Below, in pieces: positions 24,306 to 35,255 of a DNA stretch of 64,000 nt (positions are counted from its first letter, which is position 1; every line of letters begins with the position of its first letter). The stretch lies in the NCBI GenBank assembly GCA_048772705.1, contig JBLWGC010000230.1, forward strand, positions 1,178,001 to 1,242,000. The letters are read 5' to 3'. Origin of the DNA: Leidyana gryllorum EB-2025a (lineage: Eukaryota; Apicomplexa). The notes under the pieces were generated by a model. That model made no database searches. It was not told the origin of the DNA and worked only from the letters and a program-made list of their open reading frames with translations. A program made the position numbers and the translations under genes.

Positions 24306-25969
24306 ATGCTGGGAACTATTGTGCCCGGTGATGTAAGACTGCCCAAAGTCAACCCACGAGGGTACTTACTTCTGGCGTCGACGCCGGCAATCCTGGCAAC
24401 AGCGTCGTTGGCTCGAACAGCATTTGTTGTTCCATCTTTATTCGCCGGATTGGTTGGTATTGGGAGTTTCTTCATCACATTCAAATTAATACCGCACTTT
24501 GCCGTCAAACTCGACAAGCGCGGCTTATCGGGTAACGACTTGAATAAGCCTGGGAGTCGGGGCGTAACGGAGGTGGAGACACCAGATGGGAGCGCCACTT
24601 CGGATGAGACAACGTCTCCTGGATCTCGCCGCCGAAGGGGGCGAAACCAGGCGACCATGAGGTCCAAGGTGCCCCGGCTGGTGGTGAAAGCCCGACCAAT
24701 GTGAGCCTATTTTGAATCCACTTGGCTAATTAACGATTGATTGATAAAAGTCCTGAGGCACTGGGCGTTGTTCCAGGCTTCGTATACCTGGTGGGAGGAG
24801 TTCTTTCCTATCTGACAATTCGAGCGAATGGGTGGCCGAACGCATTGGATTATGTGTCGGGTCTCCTGTGTGTAGTATTTATCACTTTCCTGGGGTTTGT
24901 AGACGACGTATGCGAGCTGCGGTGGCGCTACAAGGTGGTACTGCCCCTTATTGGTGAGTATATCACTGGACAATACGATATTTGGTGTGTGTCAGCGTCT
25001 CTACCCTTACTAATTATATACGATGGACCGACGAGTGTTATTGTTCCGTCCGCGCTGAAAAGACCGATCCTGGAAGTGCTCTCGCTAGAGGCGGGGGACA
25101 GTCCTTTAGTGTTACAGTTGGGGATTCTATACTATGCCTATATGGCGAGTCTGACGATTTTCTGCTCGAATGCGATCAACATTTACGCTGGTGAGTCCGA
25201 AATAGCTCAAAGTACCGTTCGGTGTGGTTACACAGCGTCTCTATGCAATCTCCACCCATTTCCCGAATTCAGGGCTGAACGGTTTGGAAGTTGGTCAGTC
25301 CATCGCAATTGCGGTAGCTATTATAATCCATAATGCAACAGTAAGCTAAGACCCGCGGTGGTACGCAAAGTGTCGCTCTGCTTTTCAGGAGATGCTAATC
25401 AATTCTCCCGATAGCCAAACCTCGCGGCAGCATTGTCTAAGTCTGATACTCAATGTTGTTTTTCTGAGTTGTGCTGGGGCTTTGTATGCCTACAACCGCT
25501 TCCCCTCCTCTGTCTTTGTCGGTGACACGTTCACATACTTTGCGGTAAGATGTCCATTGGTCTCACGGAACGTTCTTTGGTTTGCCAGGGAGTCCACTTC
25601 GCAGTTGTGGGAATTCTTGGCCACTTTGCCAAGACCCTTCTCCTCTTCTTCTTGCCGCAGATAGTGAACTTTATAGTGTCCCTTCCCCAGGTGAGCAGTG
25701 ATCCTCACTCGAATTGTCTGATTTGACGGCCTCTTTTTCAGCTCTTGGGCTTCCGACCCTGCCCCCGCCACCGGGTGCCCATCTTGAATGAAGCCACAGG
25801 CAAACTTGAGGCCTCTCCCAACCTCACAGTGATGAATCTCACACTGCGAATCCTAGGGCCCATGTCGGAGAAAGCTTTGGTCGATCTCCTGATCGGTGCG
25901 CAAGTGGTTTGCTGCGGATTTGCACTCGCTCTCCGATACTCTCCGATCTATAAGACCTTGTTTCTGTGA
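24306..25969 (+). CDS. ALG7: UDP-GlcNAc:dolichyl-phosphate GlcNAc-1-phosphotransferase (ALG7/DPAGT1)
   Basis: This ER membrane enzyme starts N-glycan synthesis by moving GlcNAc-1-phosphate from UDP-GlcNAc to dolichyl phosphate. It is the target of tunicamycin. Family motifs appear in order: [11 protein letters not shown], then [14 protein letters not shown] across an intron, [16 protein letters not shown] (substrate/metal-binding aspartates), [25 protein letters not shown] across an exon, [17 protein letters not shown] and [14 protein letters not shown]. Multiple TM helices fit the polytopic family. The start is the ATG at 24306 ([10 protein letters not shown]). There are at least five introns. 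The gene is divergent from the AGC kinase, and the intergenic stretch contains CACACGTGTG at 24282-24291, 15 nt before the start codon. Presence implies that dolichol-linked N-glycosylation operates. Confidence 0.92.
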
Positions 25970-26444
25970 TATGAGTGGAGGCCTTAAGGCTACAATATCC
26001 CCCAATGTGGATTTGATTTTCGCAGTGACCCCTCCAACCCTCTTTCGATAGAACAGAAAGGTGCACTTCTCACTCAGTCAGTCATCCAGCGAGAGAACAA
26101 TAGCTCCGCTATGATGAAAGACCATTGGAACGCTGATCTGTTCGTCACCTTAAAGCCCTAAAAGCATCTGGGCTGATAAAATTGAGCTCAATTTCATGCA
26201 CCAATCGATGTCTATCTGTTCTTAGCTCATCATCATTCGGGTCAACCTTAGTGTGGCGGCGCTCGGGAGGGCTTCCGTACAAATAAACCTCGAACGCCAG
26301 CCATCTTCGCTTCCCACATCAAGAAGAGGGCATCACAACAAAAAGTGCGCTGTGCGCTGACGACTCCAGCTCGCCGCCCTAGCACCACCACCAGCAGCCC
26401 TGAGACAGCGGCAGCAGTTACGGGTTTGCTGGTTGCTCATTCTC
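25970..26444. other. 475-nt convergent intergenic stretch
   Basis: Between the ALG7 and chitinase stop codons. No reading frame, RNA or repeat is supported. It is probably 3'UTR sequence. Confidence 0.35.
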
Positions 26445-27761
26445 TCAGACGGCGAAGCACTGGGCGGGGTGCAGACGCAGGATGCAGAGAGCGAGCTTGT
26501 CTCCGTCCGAAGCACCACCAGGGCAGTGTGCAGTCAATAGGGTGGCGTACACATTACAAAGGTTGTGACAGTCATCATGCCACACCCGGTTGCTCGGGTT
26601 CCCAATAGCGGCTTGGCAAGCCTCCACAGGGGTTCCACCGTTGTTGTTGTTGTTGCTGCCACCGCCTACAACAGGCGGTGCCCGAGTGGTGGTAGTATAA
26701 CGGGTTGTGGTGCTGGTAGTGGTAGTCGGAGCAACGACTGGGGGCACAACAACTCCGGGACGAGTAGTTGTAGTAGTCGGCTGAGGAGGAGTAGTAGAAG
26801 TTGTGGTGGTGGTAGTAGTGGTAGTAGGCACAACATTGTTACCTCCGTTATTACCACCGGCGGAGATGCGGGGCAAATCGGTACTGAGGAACTGTTGCAA
26901 GTTGGAAGTGTCCCAGGAGTCGGGGTACTTCCAGATCATAATTCCACCATTGTAGCCCAACTCAGACTCAGCCTTCTCCAACGCTAAAGCAATGGCACTA
27001 GAGGACATCATGCCCGAACCACCGTGAGAAGAGTACATGTACTTGCCCAACACGAGCTTATCTCTGTAATCGGGATTACGGGCCCAGATCTCGCTAATGG
27101 CGGCTTGGTGGATATCATTCACGAACAGATACTGATATTGGTCGTGGTTCGCAGAAGTACCTTGATTGTAATATTGGATGAGCATCTTGTCAACGTGTGG
27201 CAGGATCGCCTCATAACCAAAACTGCCCCAAGTACCCATGTACGGACTTTGGGGCGCATGGGTAATGTGTCCCACGTAGTTGCGGCAAAGCTTGCTTGCC
27301 TCAATCGCCCAGCTCACAGTAGAGCTAGACGTACCAAAACCAGCAGGAAGATGCTCCAAATCAAAGTCCACACCATCATAACCATACGCCTGTGCGTGAC
27401 CACACACGTAATCAGTAAAGTCCTTCGGCGTATAGTTCAGATACTGTTGGTTGTATGTTCCGCCACCAGTCACTAAGTGGAACATGCCACCTTTGGAATG
27501 TACAAGATCAAGCACCTGTTGACGACCCGATGCGCTCATCCTCTGCCAGTCACCAACGCTATCTGCAAGATCAGGAGCTCCACAAGGGCAGTTCGGCACC
27601 ATAAATGAGTTCATGATGTCAGTCGCTCCAGCGTTAACCAAGTTAGAGTAATAAGTAATAAGGTTGGCTTCAGACTGAGCGCTCCATTCATCCACGTAAA
27701 TGAAAGTCCTGCGCGCGGTGACAGCGCCAATCACACCAACGACAAAAGTTGTGAGCTTCAT
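26445..27761 (-). CDS. Secreted GH18 chitinase-like glycoside hydrolase with Thr-rich linker
   Basis: An unbroken 438-residue frame starts with a signal peptide (MKLTTFVVGVIGAVTARR). The catalytic barrel contains the GH18 signature DxxDxDxE as DGVDFDLE (residues about 130-137), with the last Glu as the acid/base. WKYPDSWDT near the end of the barrel is like the usual final strand. A threonine-rich, likely O-glycosylated linker (about residues 310-375) leads to a short Cys-rich C-terminal module (CQAAIGN to HPAQCFAV, six cysteines). This may be a carbohydrate- or matrix-binding domain. Chitinases in apicomplexans help cross or remodel chitinous matrices; here the substrate is inferred from the fold alone. 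No intron is visible, unlike most genes in the window. It is divergent from the intronless subtilase. Confidence 0.88.
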   Translation of the reverse strand: MKLTTFVVGVIGAVTARRTFIYVDEWSAQSEANLITYYSNLVNAGATDIMNSFMVPNCPCGAPDLADSVGDWQRMSASGRQQVLDLVHSKGGMFHLVTGGGTYNQQYLNYTPKDFTDYVCGHAQAYGYDGVDFDLEHLPAGFGTSSSTVSWAIEASKLCRNYVGHITHAPQSPYMGTWGSFGYEAILPHVDKMLIQYYNQGTSANHDQYQYLFVNDIHQAAISEIWARNPDYRDKLVLGKYMYSSHGGSGMMSSSAIALALEKAESELGYNGGIMIWKYPDSWDTSNLQQFLSTDLPRISAGGNNGGNNVVPTTTTTTTTTSTTPPQPTTTTTRPGVVVPPVVAPTTTTSTTTRYTTTTRAPPVVGGGSNNNNNGGTPVEACQAAIGNPSNRVWHDDCHNLCNVYATLLTAHCPGGASDGDKLALCILRLHPAQCFAV

Positions 27762-28221
27762 CTTCAGGACTCAAATCAAAATCCAAGACCACTTGTCACG
27801 GAATTATTTATTGCAATGCTTCAAATCTCGCACACAAATTGAAACAGAGGGCACACACAGATCTCCCATACCCAACAGTCGATTGATCCTTCTATTGACA
27901 GTAGAACGCCCCTCCTTCCCCGCCAATCACGCCGAGATCGGCAAATACTAGATGTTTGTTGTTTCAGCACTAGCTCCATGTTCAAATCTGTGCCGGCCAC
28001 TCCTCAGACAGGGTTGTCTGGGTAGTAGCCATCCCATGTGCTTTAGTTGGCACACTACAGACGCTGTATATTCTACAGCACTTGAGTGTTGAGGATATAA
28101 GGTGGTGTGCGATCCTGTGTGCGTGGCGCGTCTCCCAATAGAACTGTCAAACAGTAACCTCTCCGAACTATTCTTCAGCAGCCTTGACTCTCTTAGTTTC
28201 TTAGTATTGGTCTTACAAACA
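27762..28221. promoter_or_regulatory. Divergent promoter region of chitinase and subtilase
   Basis: 460 nt between two divergent start codons. It is much larger than other divergent spacers here (14-64 nt), which suggests more complex regulation of the two secreted hydrolases. No shared motif was identified. A GGATATAAGG stretch near 28092 could be TATA-like. Confidence 0.4.
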
Positions 28222-30261
28222 ATGTATTGGAGCTCATGGTTACTCCTGAGCGGTGTATTCGCCCTCAATGAGCATATCACTGTGTGTCCTTCGTCTGTTT
28301 CGGTGCAATTACCTAGTGTAACGTCGGTCTATACCGTAGCTTTGACCTTCACGAACAGTGGTTCAAGCACAGCGTATTTGACACTTCTTCCGAACGACAC
28401 ATATAACAACCCACGTGAGCGAGTTTGGCGAGCGAGCGAAGCTTACGCTCCGCTCATGATTAGCCGCGAGGAAGCAACGACTGCCGCCGCTGCAACCGTT
28501 GCCCAATCGCAGGCTTTGCTCTCGGATGCGGCTTTGAAGTTTCACAATAACGCGATAGACGGTCACGGTATAATGATTTCCCATGGTAACCTGGATATTC
28601 ATCCTGATCTGGACCAGATCACGACACCAAGCCCAGTGTTGCCAAGGACAAATCGCCCTCAGTATCGGGGCCGGAAGCCCAGTCGCCAAGCGTTGGTGGA
28701 TTGGCACACTGTCATTCTGACACGACCGAACGGCGGTGACATACCGGCGTGTACCTTCGTGTCACGGAGCGGATTGAAGCATCGTGCCCTGTCGTGTCCG
28801 ACAATCTTGTCGCAGACGCTGGACTGTCAGGCTCAAGCGTTTTGGTTGGATGATGGGACCCACATCGAGATTCGATTCCCCGCCAGTTGTTCGGATGCGG
28901 CTATAACAGCGGCAACGACGATATGGACGACCATGCTGGGCGGCGCCGACGTGGAAGCTGACGAAGTATTGCTTGTTCAAGGTCAGAATCTCCGTGGAGA
29001 AGTGGGAGCAGTGTCGGCGGCACAGCCTCAGGCGAATGTGCAATCATTCAACCCAGCGTGGCCGAACGAGTGGCAGTATGGTTATCTGGACTATGCTTTC
29101 CCATTCCTGATGATCAACGCTACGAAGCAATGGCCAACGTTAGCTAAGTATCCAATTACTGCGAATCCAACGGTGATGGTCATCGACACTTATGCTCAGC
29201 TGAACCATGAAGATTTGACAGACAACTATGCTGTGAATTTGATTGAGTTGAACGGTGTTGCTGGCGTTGATGACGACGGAGATGGAGTTATTGATAACAT
29301 TTATGGATTGGATGGCGTTAACATGGAGTATGGCGACCCGGACTGGAGTGGTTCTATCAGCCACGGCACCTCTGTTTCTGGTTTGGTAGCTGCGAAGCCG
29401 AACAACGACTTGGGTACAGCCGGTATTGCCCCTCAGGTCCGTGTTTTGCCTTGTGGTACGGGAAATTCAACAATGTCAATGCTTGCTACGATTGCCTGTA
29501 TGAACTGGGCGCTGGAGAATGCTAAGCGATTCAACTTGCGAGTGATTAACCACTCGTACACTGGAGCGTCCTACTCGTCGTACCAAGCTCAGACCTTCGC
29601 AAAGATGCAAGATATTGGGATGATTCATACTGTTGCGACGGGCAATACCAACCTTGACATGGACTCTGTGGAGCCCCCTACCCCGATCTTGTATCTGGCC
29701 ACCGAAGGATTCTGGAGTATGATCGGCATTGGCCGCCTCGACAAGAAGGGCGCTCCTGCACCCAGTGGGTACAGTACGGAGTGGACTAACTTTTATATGC
29801 CCGGTGAACTCACCGTGCTGGTTCCGCCCGATGGATCTGAGATAGCAATTGGAAGTGGTACGAGTTTCGCTGCTCCGACCACAGCCGGCGTCATTGCCAG
29901 CATGCTCACTCTACGTCCCGAACTCGATATCTTTGATGTGCTCTGGATTCTGGAAAACAGTATTGTGAAGTTAGACACCCTCACAGACCTGTGCAAGTGG
30001 GGTGGATTTGTAAACTCGTCACTCGCCCTCGAATACTCTCAAGGTACTTGGATCAAGCCCGCCGATGAAGCGAACCGCTATGTCACACTGGCCCCGGGAG
30101 AATCCAAAACTGTTGACTTCACTGTCACACTGCAACCTGATGGCCACGAAGCTGCCACTTCAAGAACCGCATACATTTCGGTTCTCGGCCTCAATGCCAC
30201 ACGCATGAGTGGGGTTTACAAGATGGGTGAGGTCCCGGTAACGGTGACTCTGGCAGCCTAG
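28222..30261 (+). CDS. Secreted subtilisin-like serine protease (S8 subtilase)
   Basis: A single 679-residue frame starts at ATG 28222 with a signal peptide (MYWSSWLLLSGVFALN). The S8 triad is complete: Asp in MVIDTYAQLNHEDL, His in SHGTSVSGLVAA and Ser in GTSFAAPTTAG. The oxyanion Asn is probably in VINHSYTGAS. A DDDGDGVIDN calcium-binding-like loop follows the Asp region, as in many kexin-like and bacterial subtilases. About 330 residues precede the catalytic domain and probably act as a propeptide. About 90 residues follow and look like a beta-rich fn3-type tail (SKTVDFTVTLQPDG). Apicomplexan subtilases process secreted and surface proteins. It lacks introns and sits 460 nt from the divergent chitinase, so the two may be co-regulated (inference). 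Confidence 0.9.
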   Translation: MYWSSWLLLSGVFALNEHITVCPSSVSVQLPSVTSVYTVALTFTNSGSSTAYLTLLPNDTYNNPRERVWRASEAYAPLMISREEATTAAAATVAQSQALLSDAALKFHNNAIDGHGIMISHGNLDIHPDLDQITTPSPVLPRTNRPQYRGRKPSRQALVDWHTVILTRPNGGDIPACTFVSRSGLKHRALSCPTILSQTLDCQAQAFWLDDGTHIEIRFPASCSDAAITAATTIWTTMLGGADVEADEVLLVQGQNLRGEVGAVSAAQPQANVQSFNPAWPNEWQYGYLDYAFPFLMINATKQWPTLAKYPITANPTVMVIDTYAQLNHEDLTDNYAVNLIELNGVAGVDDDGDGVIDNIYGLDGVNMEYGDPDWSGSISHGTSVSGLVAAKPNNDLGTAGIAPQVRVLPCGTGNSTMSMLATIACMNWALENAKRFNLRVINHSYTGASYSSYQAQTFAKMQDIGMIHTVATGNTNLDMDSVEPPTPILYLATEGFWSMIGIGRLDKKGAPAPSGYSTEWTNFYMPGELTVLVPPDGSEIAIGSGTSFAAPTTAGVIASMLTLRPELDIFDVLWILENSIVKLDTLTDLCKWGGFVNSSLALEYSQGTWIKPADEANRYVTLAPGESKTVDFTVTLQPDGHEAATSRTAYISVLGLNATRMSGVYKMGEVPVTVTLAA

Positions 30262-30308
30262 ACAAAGTTTGAACTCAATTTTGGTTTTGCGTCAATAGAA
30301 ACCGTCCG

Positions 30309-33300
30309 ATGGCCACTGGGATCGCCCGAGGGCCACACGAGGTTACTTTCTTGATCCTTGACACACAAACCTCACAGACTCGATCACTCACCTATGATGA
30401 GGACAAACTACAGCTACCCATATCCCCAGGAGTAGCTGACCGTGCAGGACCTGTCCTCACAGCACAACTCTTCCTACAGACATATATTGCTCGAAAGCTC
30501 CTCTTGGAACCTCAAGACAAAATAGGCGTTATTTACGCTGGCACTTCTGACACTAATCATCCCCTTCAAGGAGTCAAAGAAGGCTATGATCATCTCACCC
30601 TTGTCGCTGGAGTAAGAGGACCGACCAATCGATCTTTCCACAGTCACCCTCACCATCTCTATCATCACAGCCGACCGAAACTCTCGCAGAAAGTCTCGAG
30701 GCCACCAGTTATCTCGAGGAGACGGACGGGAAAAAGATCGAAGCCGATACATTCTCTGCTGTGATTCTCGGTAATATACACTACGAACTCTCAGCAATCT
30801 CTCCCCACCACCATCTCTCCCCACCACCATCTCTCCGCCAATCTTACTCACTCACACCCAATATTCCTTGAATTCTTGCAGCGGCGGAACTGCTCACTCA
30901 GTTTCTGAACGACGCCAAACGGATCAGTAAAGATGTCGCCAAGAAGATTTACCTCTTCACTGCGCCGGATGGGTGCTCTTTCGATGTGGGCGATGACGCT
31001 CTCAGTGTCGCCCAATTCCTGCGGGTACGTCAATTTCAATGTGACACCTTTGAAGCTGACACCCTCGACGATCACTCTGCAGGAGAGTAACATTGAGCTG
31101 ACTGTTGTGAACTGTGCCACACTTCGAGGACAGAATATTGCAGAGATGGAGGACTTTGTCGCCAAAGTCAAAGGCCACTTCTGGACTTTCGCAGACGCAA
31201 ACTCGAGTCTCAGTGGACCTGTGTGAGTCAAACAGCCGAGCGCGGATCGCTCCAACCGTTACTCATCAGCCGTAAGCGCGTCAGCCCGACCACCAAGTCT
31301 CGCGTGGCTCTCAATTTCAACAAGCATTTTGAGATCCCCACATTCATATACTTGGGCACCAAAGAAGAAGTCTTCCCCAGCCCGAAATTGGAGTCTATCT
31401 ACAACAAGGACAAAGGGACCGGTCGGGATAAGGGGGATGACGACGAGGACGAAGAAGCAGAGGGCGCTGGTGAGTGTGTGAGATCACAATGTGTCTCTTA
31501 GCCCGACAATACTCCAACAGGGAAAGCCTCAGTCTCTATGAGCCGAAGTTATTTCATTCGCGGAGAAGCCGAACGTGAGTCGTCCGCCTTGCATTGGTTC
31601 TGAGAGTACCTCACTATCGGATCGCAGCGGAAGAGATTCCCCCAGAAGAGAGAACAAAGGCCTATCTGTATGGCAAACATCTCATTCCGATTGGTCCGGC
31701 AGAGACAGCTTTGCTGACTGACGATGAGACTGAGAAGTGTCTGGATGTCATTGGAACAGTGTCGCGAGATGTCAGTGACGGTATGGATTGGTAATCGTTG
31801 TAAACGAAAGAGTCTCTTCTCTCAGCCTATTGGGTTGTCAAGAACAGCGAGATCGTTATTGCGGAACCCGCAAACACACAGGCGTACGCTGCATTGGCGG
31901 TATTGAGCAGAGCTCTGCAGCGAGCGAAAAGGGTTATCATCGCGAGATTCGTGTGGCGAAGGAAAGTCGCGCCCAAACTCGTCATGTTGTCACCCGGTCA
32001 GAATCCGGATGGCACTACAGCAGATTGGCTCATTATGAACTATCTGCCTTTTGTGGATGACTCCAAGACAAGTTTAGATCTCCTCAGTCTACCGGGGGTC
32101 ACTCGTCTTCAAGAAGACCTTCTCAACCGATTGGTGACTGACATGGCGCTTGTCAGCCTTGTCAAGGCTGAGGAAGTTGTGGATCACCCGTCCTCTGTTG
32201 TGGTCGACGCCGACAGTATCTTTGATGACGAGATGGCTGAGAGTGAGACCGATGTCAAGAAGATCGTGCAGCACAAGTTTCGGCCCGAGGCGACCTGGAA
32301 CCCCGCCATACAAGCGTAAGAGCAAGTGACTCGCCATACATCAGACAAACACAGCTTCTACTACGCTACCGAGTTTCGTCTTACACACCGCGAAGAGGAA
32401 GAGGGATTGCCGACAATGCCTCCATATATCTCCCGTCAGCTGGAAATTGGCAAAGATGTGCTGCACGACAAGAATTTGGTGACAGAAATGCAGGACGCTT
32501 TCAATCTGCAACGAGCGTCCACGAGGGCCGATGAACGCAAACAGCAATGGCTGACAGCCCAGTTGGCCGCAGTGAGTATACATCACTCGACTTTCCTGCG
32601 AAAAACTCGCTCGCTATGCAGACCCGACCTGTCAAGGTTCTGGACATAGACGAAGTTTTGGGTGAACAAGAGTTGCTCAACATGGAGAAGTTTGTGAGTC
32701 TCGTCAATCCTATCGACTCCTTCCTGGATATGGTGACTGAGGACGATCTGAAAGACAAAGCTTTCGATCAGCTCACTGAGATCGTCATTGACAGAGTCGT
32801 CGAAACACTGCAGTTCCCCAAGGCTAAAGATCAGGCGGTCGAGCTCCTGAAATTCTTCAAGTGAGTTTCCTCGCAGGCCTGAAGAGTACAATGCTCTCTC
32901 TCATCAATAAATCCTCAGAGCTCAGGCTGCTTCGAGAGACGAAAAAGCCAGGTACGGCTGTTACAGCGGCTGATACAGCATAGCTGATACAGCATACACT
33001 GCCTCTCATTTCATCCTGTACGCAGACACAATCTGTTATTGACTAAGCTCAAGGACGTTTTGACCATTGACCCTCGGACCTTTCGACCGATTGCTGAGAT
33101 TTGTATCACTCCAGAATGCTCTCCGTTTGAAGATATCGAAGGGGCAGAGTAAGTTACCCATATTGAGGGTGCAGAAACGATACGTTCATCGTTCGACCTC
33201 AGAGTCATAGGCGACCTGCAAACCTTAGCCTCCGATCAAGCTGGCTCTCAAAGCACCAAGCCCAAACGATCAGAACCGACTGCTCCTACGGTAACCACCC

Positions 33301-33386
33301 AACTAACGATTCCCTTTGTCACTGTTTACGCTCTCATTTCGCAGACATCTGGCAATGAGCACCCAGACTTTGATGAACTGGAATAA
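30309..33386 (+). CDS. XRCC5: Ku80 (XRCC5-like) subunit of the Ku DNA-end-binding heterodimer
   Basis: Ku80 pairs with Ku70 to bind DNA double-strand ends in non-homologous end joining. The N-terminal vWA-like domain has TFLILDTQTSQ and LEPQDKIGVIYAGTSDTNHP. It continues across exons through IYLFTAPDG and ESNIELTVVNCATLRG. The Ku core beta-barrel includes AYLYGKHLIPIGPAE, and the following region includes NSEIVIAEPANTQAYAALAV and MNYLPFVDD. The C-terminal helical domain (NPIDSFLDMVTEDDLKDKAF; FRPIAEICITPE) matches the Ku80-specific C-terminal domain, not the SAP domain of Ku70. The last residues, HPDFDELE, echo the acidic-hydrophobic tail that recruits DNA-PKcs in animals. There are many short introns. 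Only 47 nt separate it from the subtilase stop, and 13 nt from the EMG1 start. Ku is retained in Toxoplasma and absent in Plasmodium. Confidence 0.85.
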
Positions 33387-33399
33387 TTTTTGGGTTTAA

Positions 33400-34422
33400 A
33401 TGGGGGGTAATCTCAAGGCTGACGCTGAGGGAGCGATATTCATTCCCACCACCCGGGAAGAACGCCTCAAGGGACAGAAGCTCGTCATTATATTAGACGC
33501 TGGATGCGTTGAAATTGTTCATGTGGGCAAAGGCCGCCACGAACTCTTAGACGGTACCAGACATCGGAAATTACTAGAGAAAAGTGGGGATAAACGTGAT
33601 CCTGCCGATCTTAGGCCGGATATCGTCTATGGGTGAGTCAATCTGAAGTACTCAACAAACATTATTATCATAGCTGCCTCCAAACGCTTCTCGACTCTCC
33701 TCTAAATCGAGCCGGCCGGCTCTTAATATACATCAGAACGGCTGCCAACCTCCTCATCGAGGTCAACCCGCAATTACGGGCACCATGTACCTATTTGGAG
33801 TTCGAATCAGCCTTTGGTGAGATTAAAACTTCGCGGTCATATGAAACTCCGCCTCCGCAGCAACTCTAATGGTTCAGAAAGTGGTAAAAGCGAGTGAAGC
33901 CAAAGTAGGACTCCTCAGAATCATTTCGAACGATCTCGATGCATTGTTGCCACCTGGCACCAAACGGTTTGGATTCGAAGTTGACGGGGAACCAGTCCAC
34001 GTAGCTCCCTTCGTCCGCGATTTAGTCACCACAGCTCGTCAAGACCTCCAAGACGCTCGCCAGCGAGAGGTACAAAGAGTCTATGAGTATGGATGGAGAA
34101 ATAAAGCCACTGGTTTGGCACCCATTGAAAACGCAGCCACCGCCCGCGCACCCGCCATGTTCGCCGCCGGCATCTCTGATTTCGCTTTGCAGAAAGAACT
34201 CGAGGCCATTGACAGTCGAGCACTGCCACCTCTCTGCTTCTTCATCGGTGCGGTAGCGAAAGCCAGTCCCGGTGAGTCCAGCCTTTCCTCCCTCAGCAAA
34301 GATTTCTTCCTCCAGTGAAAACCTCGGAGATTGAGAAGAACATCAGAATATCTCAGTATCCCCTATCTGCTGCTGTATGCTGTGCAAAACTAGTTGATGC
34401 TTTCGAAGCACTTTGGGTTTGA
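33400..34422 (+). CDS. EMG1: EMG1/NEP1 18S rRNA pseudouridine N1-methyltransferase
   Basis: EMG1 is a SPOUT-fold methyltransferase of the small-subunit processome. It methylates a hypermodified pseudouridine of 18S rRNA and is needed for 40S assembly. Motifs: LVIILDAGCVEIVHVGKG at the N-terminus, RDPADLRPDIV, then across an intron CLQTLLDSPLNRAGRLLIYI, VLIEVNPQLR-like NLLIEVNPQLRAPCTY, and the cofactor-binding knot FFIGAVAKASP followed across an intron by ISQYPLSAAVCCAKLVDAFE. The order and spacing match the family end to end. The ATG at 33400 lies only 13 nt after the Ku80 stop. Some promoter or 5'UTR sequence must therefore lie inside the Ku80 gene, or the two share a transcript. It is convergent with the unknown gene at 34446, with 23 nt between stop codons. 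Confidence 0.92.
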
Positions 34423-34445
34423 GACTGAGGTTGAGACCGAGACCC

Positions 34446-35255
34446 TCAGTCCGTCGAGACGCTCACTGATGTGCGCCGGGGAGGTGTGGTTGTAACGCCC
34501 TCCCTGCGGGTTGGATCTGGACTAAGGTCGATGGACGCCCATCTGCTCACATGCTCTGGGGTTCCTGAGATGTATAGCGCCGTTTGGCATGCTCGCGGCT
34601 CGGTGGGTACACTCAACGATGGTGACGACTCGCCAGAGCAGGGTAGCTTCTGAACATCACTGGGTGTGTGGGGGTTGACTTTCATCCGCTTCACCAATGA
34701 ACGTGTCACACGCCTGAGGCTGCGGGGTATTGAAGCCCGTGAGTGCCGGCGGGGATAGCCTGTGGCGAAATCAGTCTGAGCCTGTGACACCAATACCTCG
34801 GCAGCTATGGTTTCAATTGCTTCACCCGTTGTATCGACCACAAGAAGCCCTGAGTCGGTTGCGAATATCATTCTTGGGTGTTCAAGAAAACAAGACCAGC
34901 CGAAACGGGTGCCTCCCAACTGCTCAAACGTATCGAAGGTCAGAATGGTCCATTGATCATTCCCCAGTGGTGAAGGAGGCACCGATCCTACCAAGTCATC
35001 CCAAATCGCTGCTAACTCGCCCCAATTCTCCGAAGGAGAGGGCGTCAAATCCTTCGGACACCGTGAAGAGGTTGCCGTTGTTGTTGTCGCTGGACTCCCG
35101 TCATAAGGACTGTTGACTCTGAAAATATGGACGGTGGGCTCTCTGGGGGCAAGATATCGGACGGCAGCGTTTGGCGAAGTCTGAAGGAGGCGTGCCTCGG
35201 CGACATGAGGTCGCTCAAATGTCCATCTTGATGATTCTCTCTCGTAACCTGTCAT
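34446..35255 (-). CDS. Intronless hypothetical protein, 269 residues
   Basis: An uninterrupted frame runs from an ATG at 35255 to a stop at 34446. The N-terminal two thirds look globular (DQWTILTFDTFEQLGGTRFG; HPRMIFATDSGLLVVDTTGE). The C-terminal third is basic and Ser/Thr/Pro-rich, ending in RRTSVSVSTD. No signal peptide or TM segment is visible. I do not recognise a family. Alternating hydrophobic stretches in the middle could be beta strands of a PH-like or lipocalin-like fold, but this is speculation. The gene is convergent with EMG1. Its length and non-repetitive composition support a real gene. Confidence 0.55.
   Translation of the reverse strand: MTGYERESSRWTFERPHVAEARLLQTSPNAAVRYLAPREPTVHIFRVNSPYDGSPATTTTATSSRCPKDLTPSPSENWGELAAIWDDLVGSVPPSPLGNDQWTILTFDTFEQLGGTRFGWSCFLEHPRMIFATDSGLLVVDTTGEAIETIAAEVLVSQAQTDFATGYPRRHSRASIPRSLRRVTRSLVKRMKVNPHTPSDVQKLPCSGESSPSLSVPTEPRACQTALYISGTPEHVSRWASIDLSPDPTRREGVTTTPPRRTSVSVSTD

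Noticed and set aside
26565-26987. Ser/Gly-rich plus-strand frame opposite the chitinase
   Set aside because: It is the antisense reading of the Thr-rich linker repeat.
30309-33386. FACT subunit SPT16
   Set aside because: Size and acidic end suggested it. The vWA-like start, the Ku core barrel segment and the Ku80-type C-terminal helices fit Ku80 instead.
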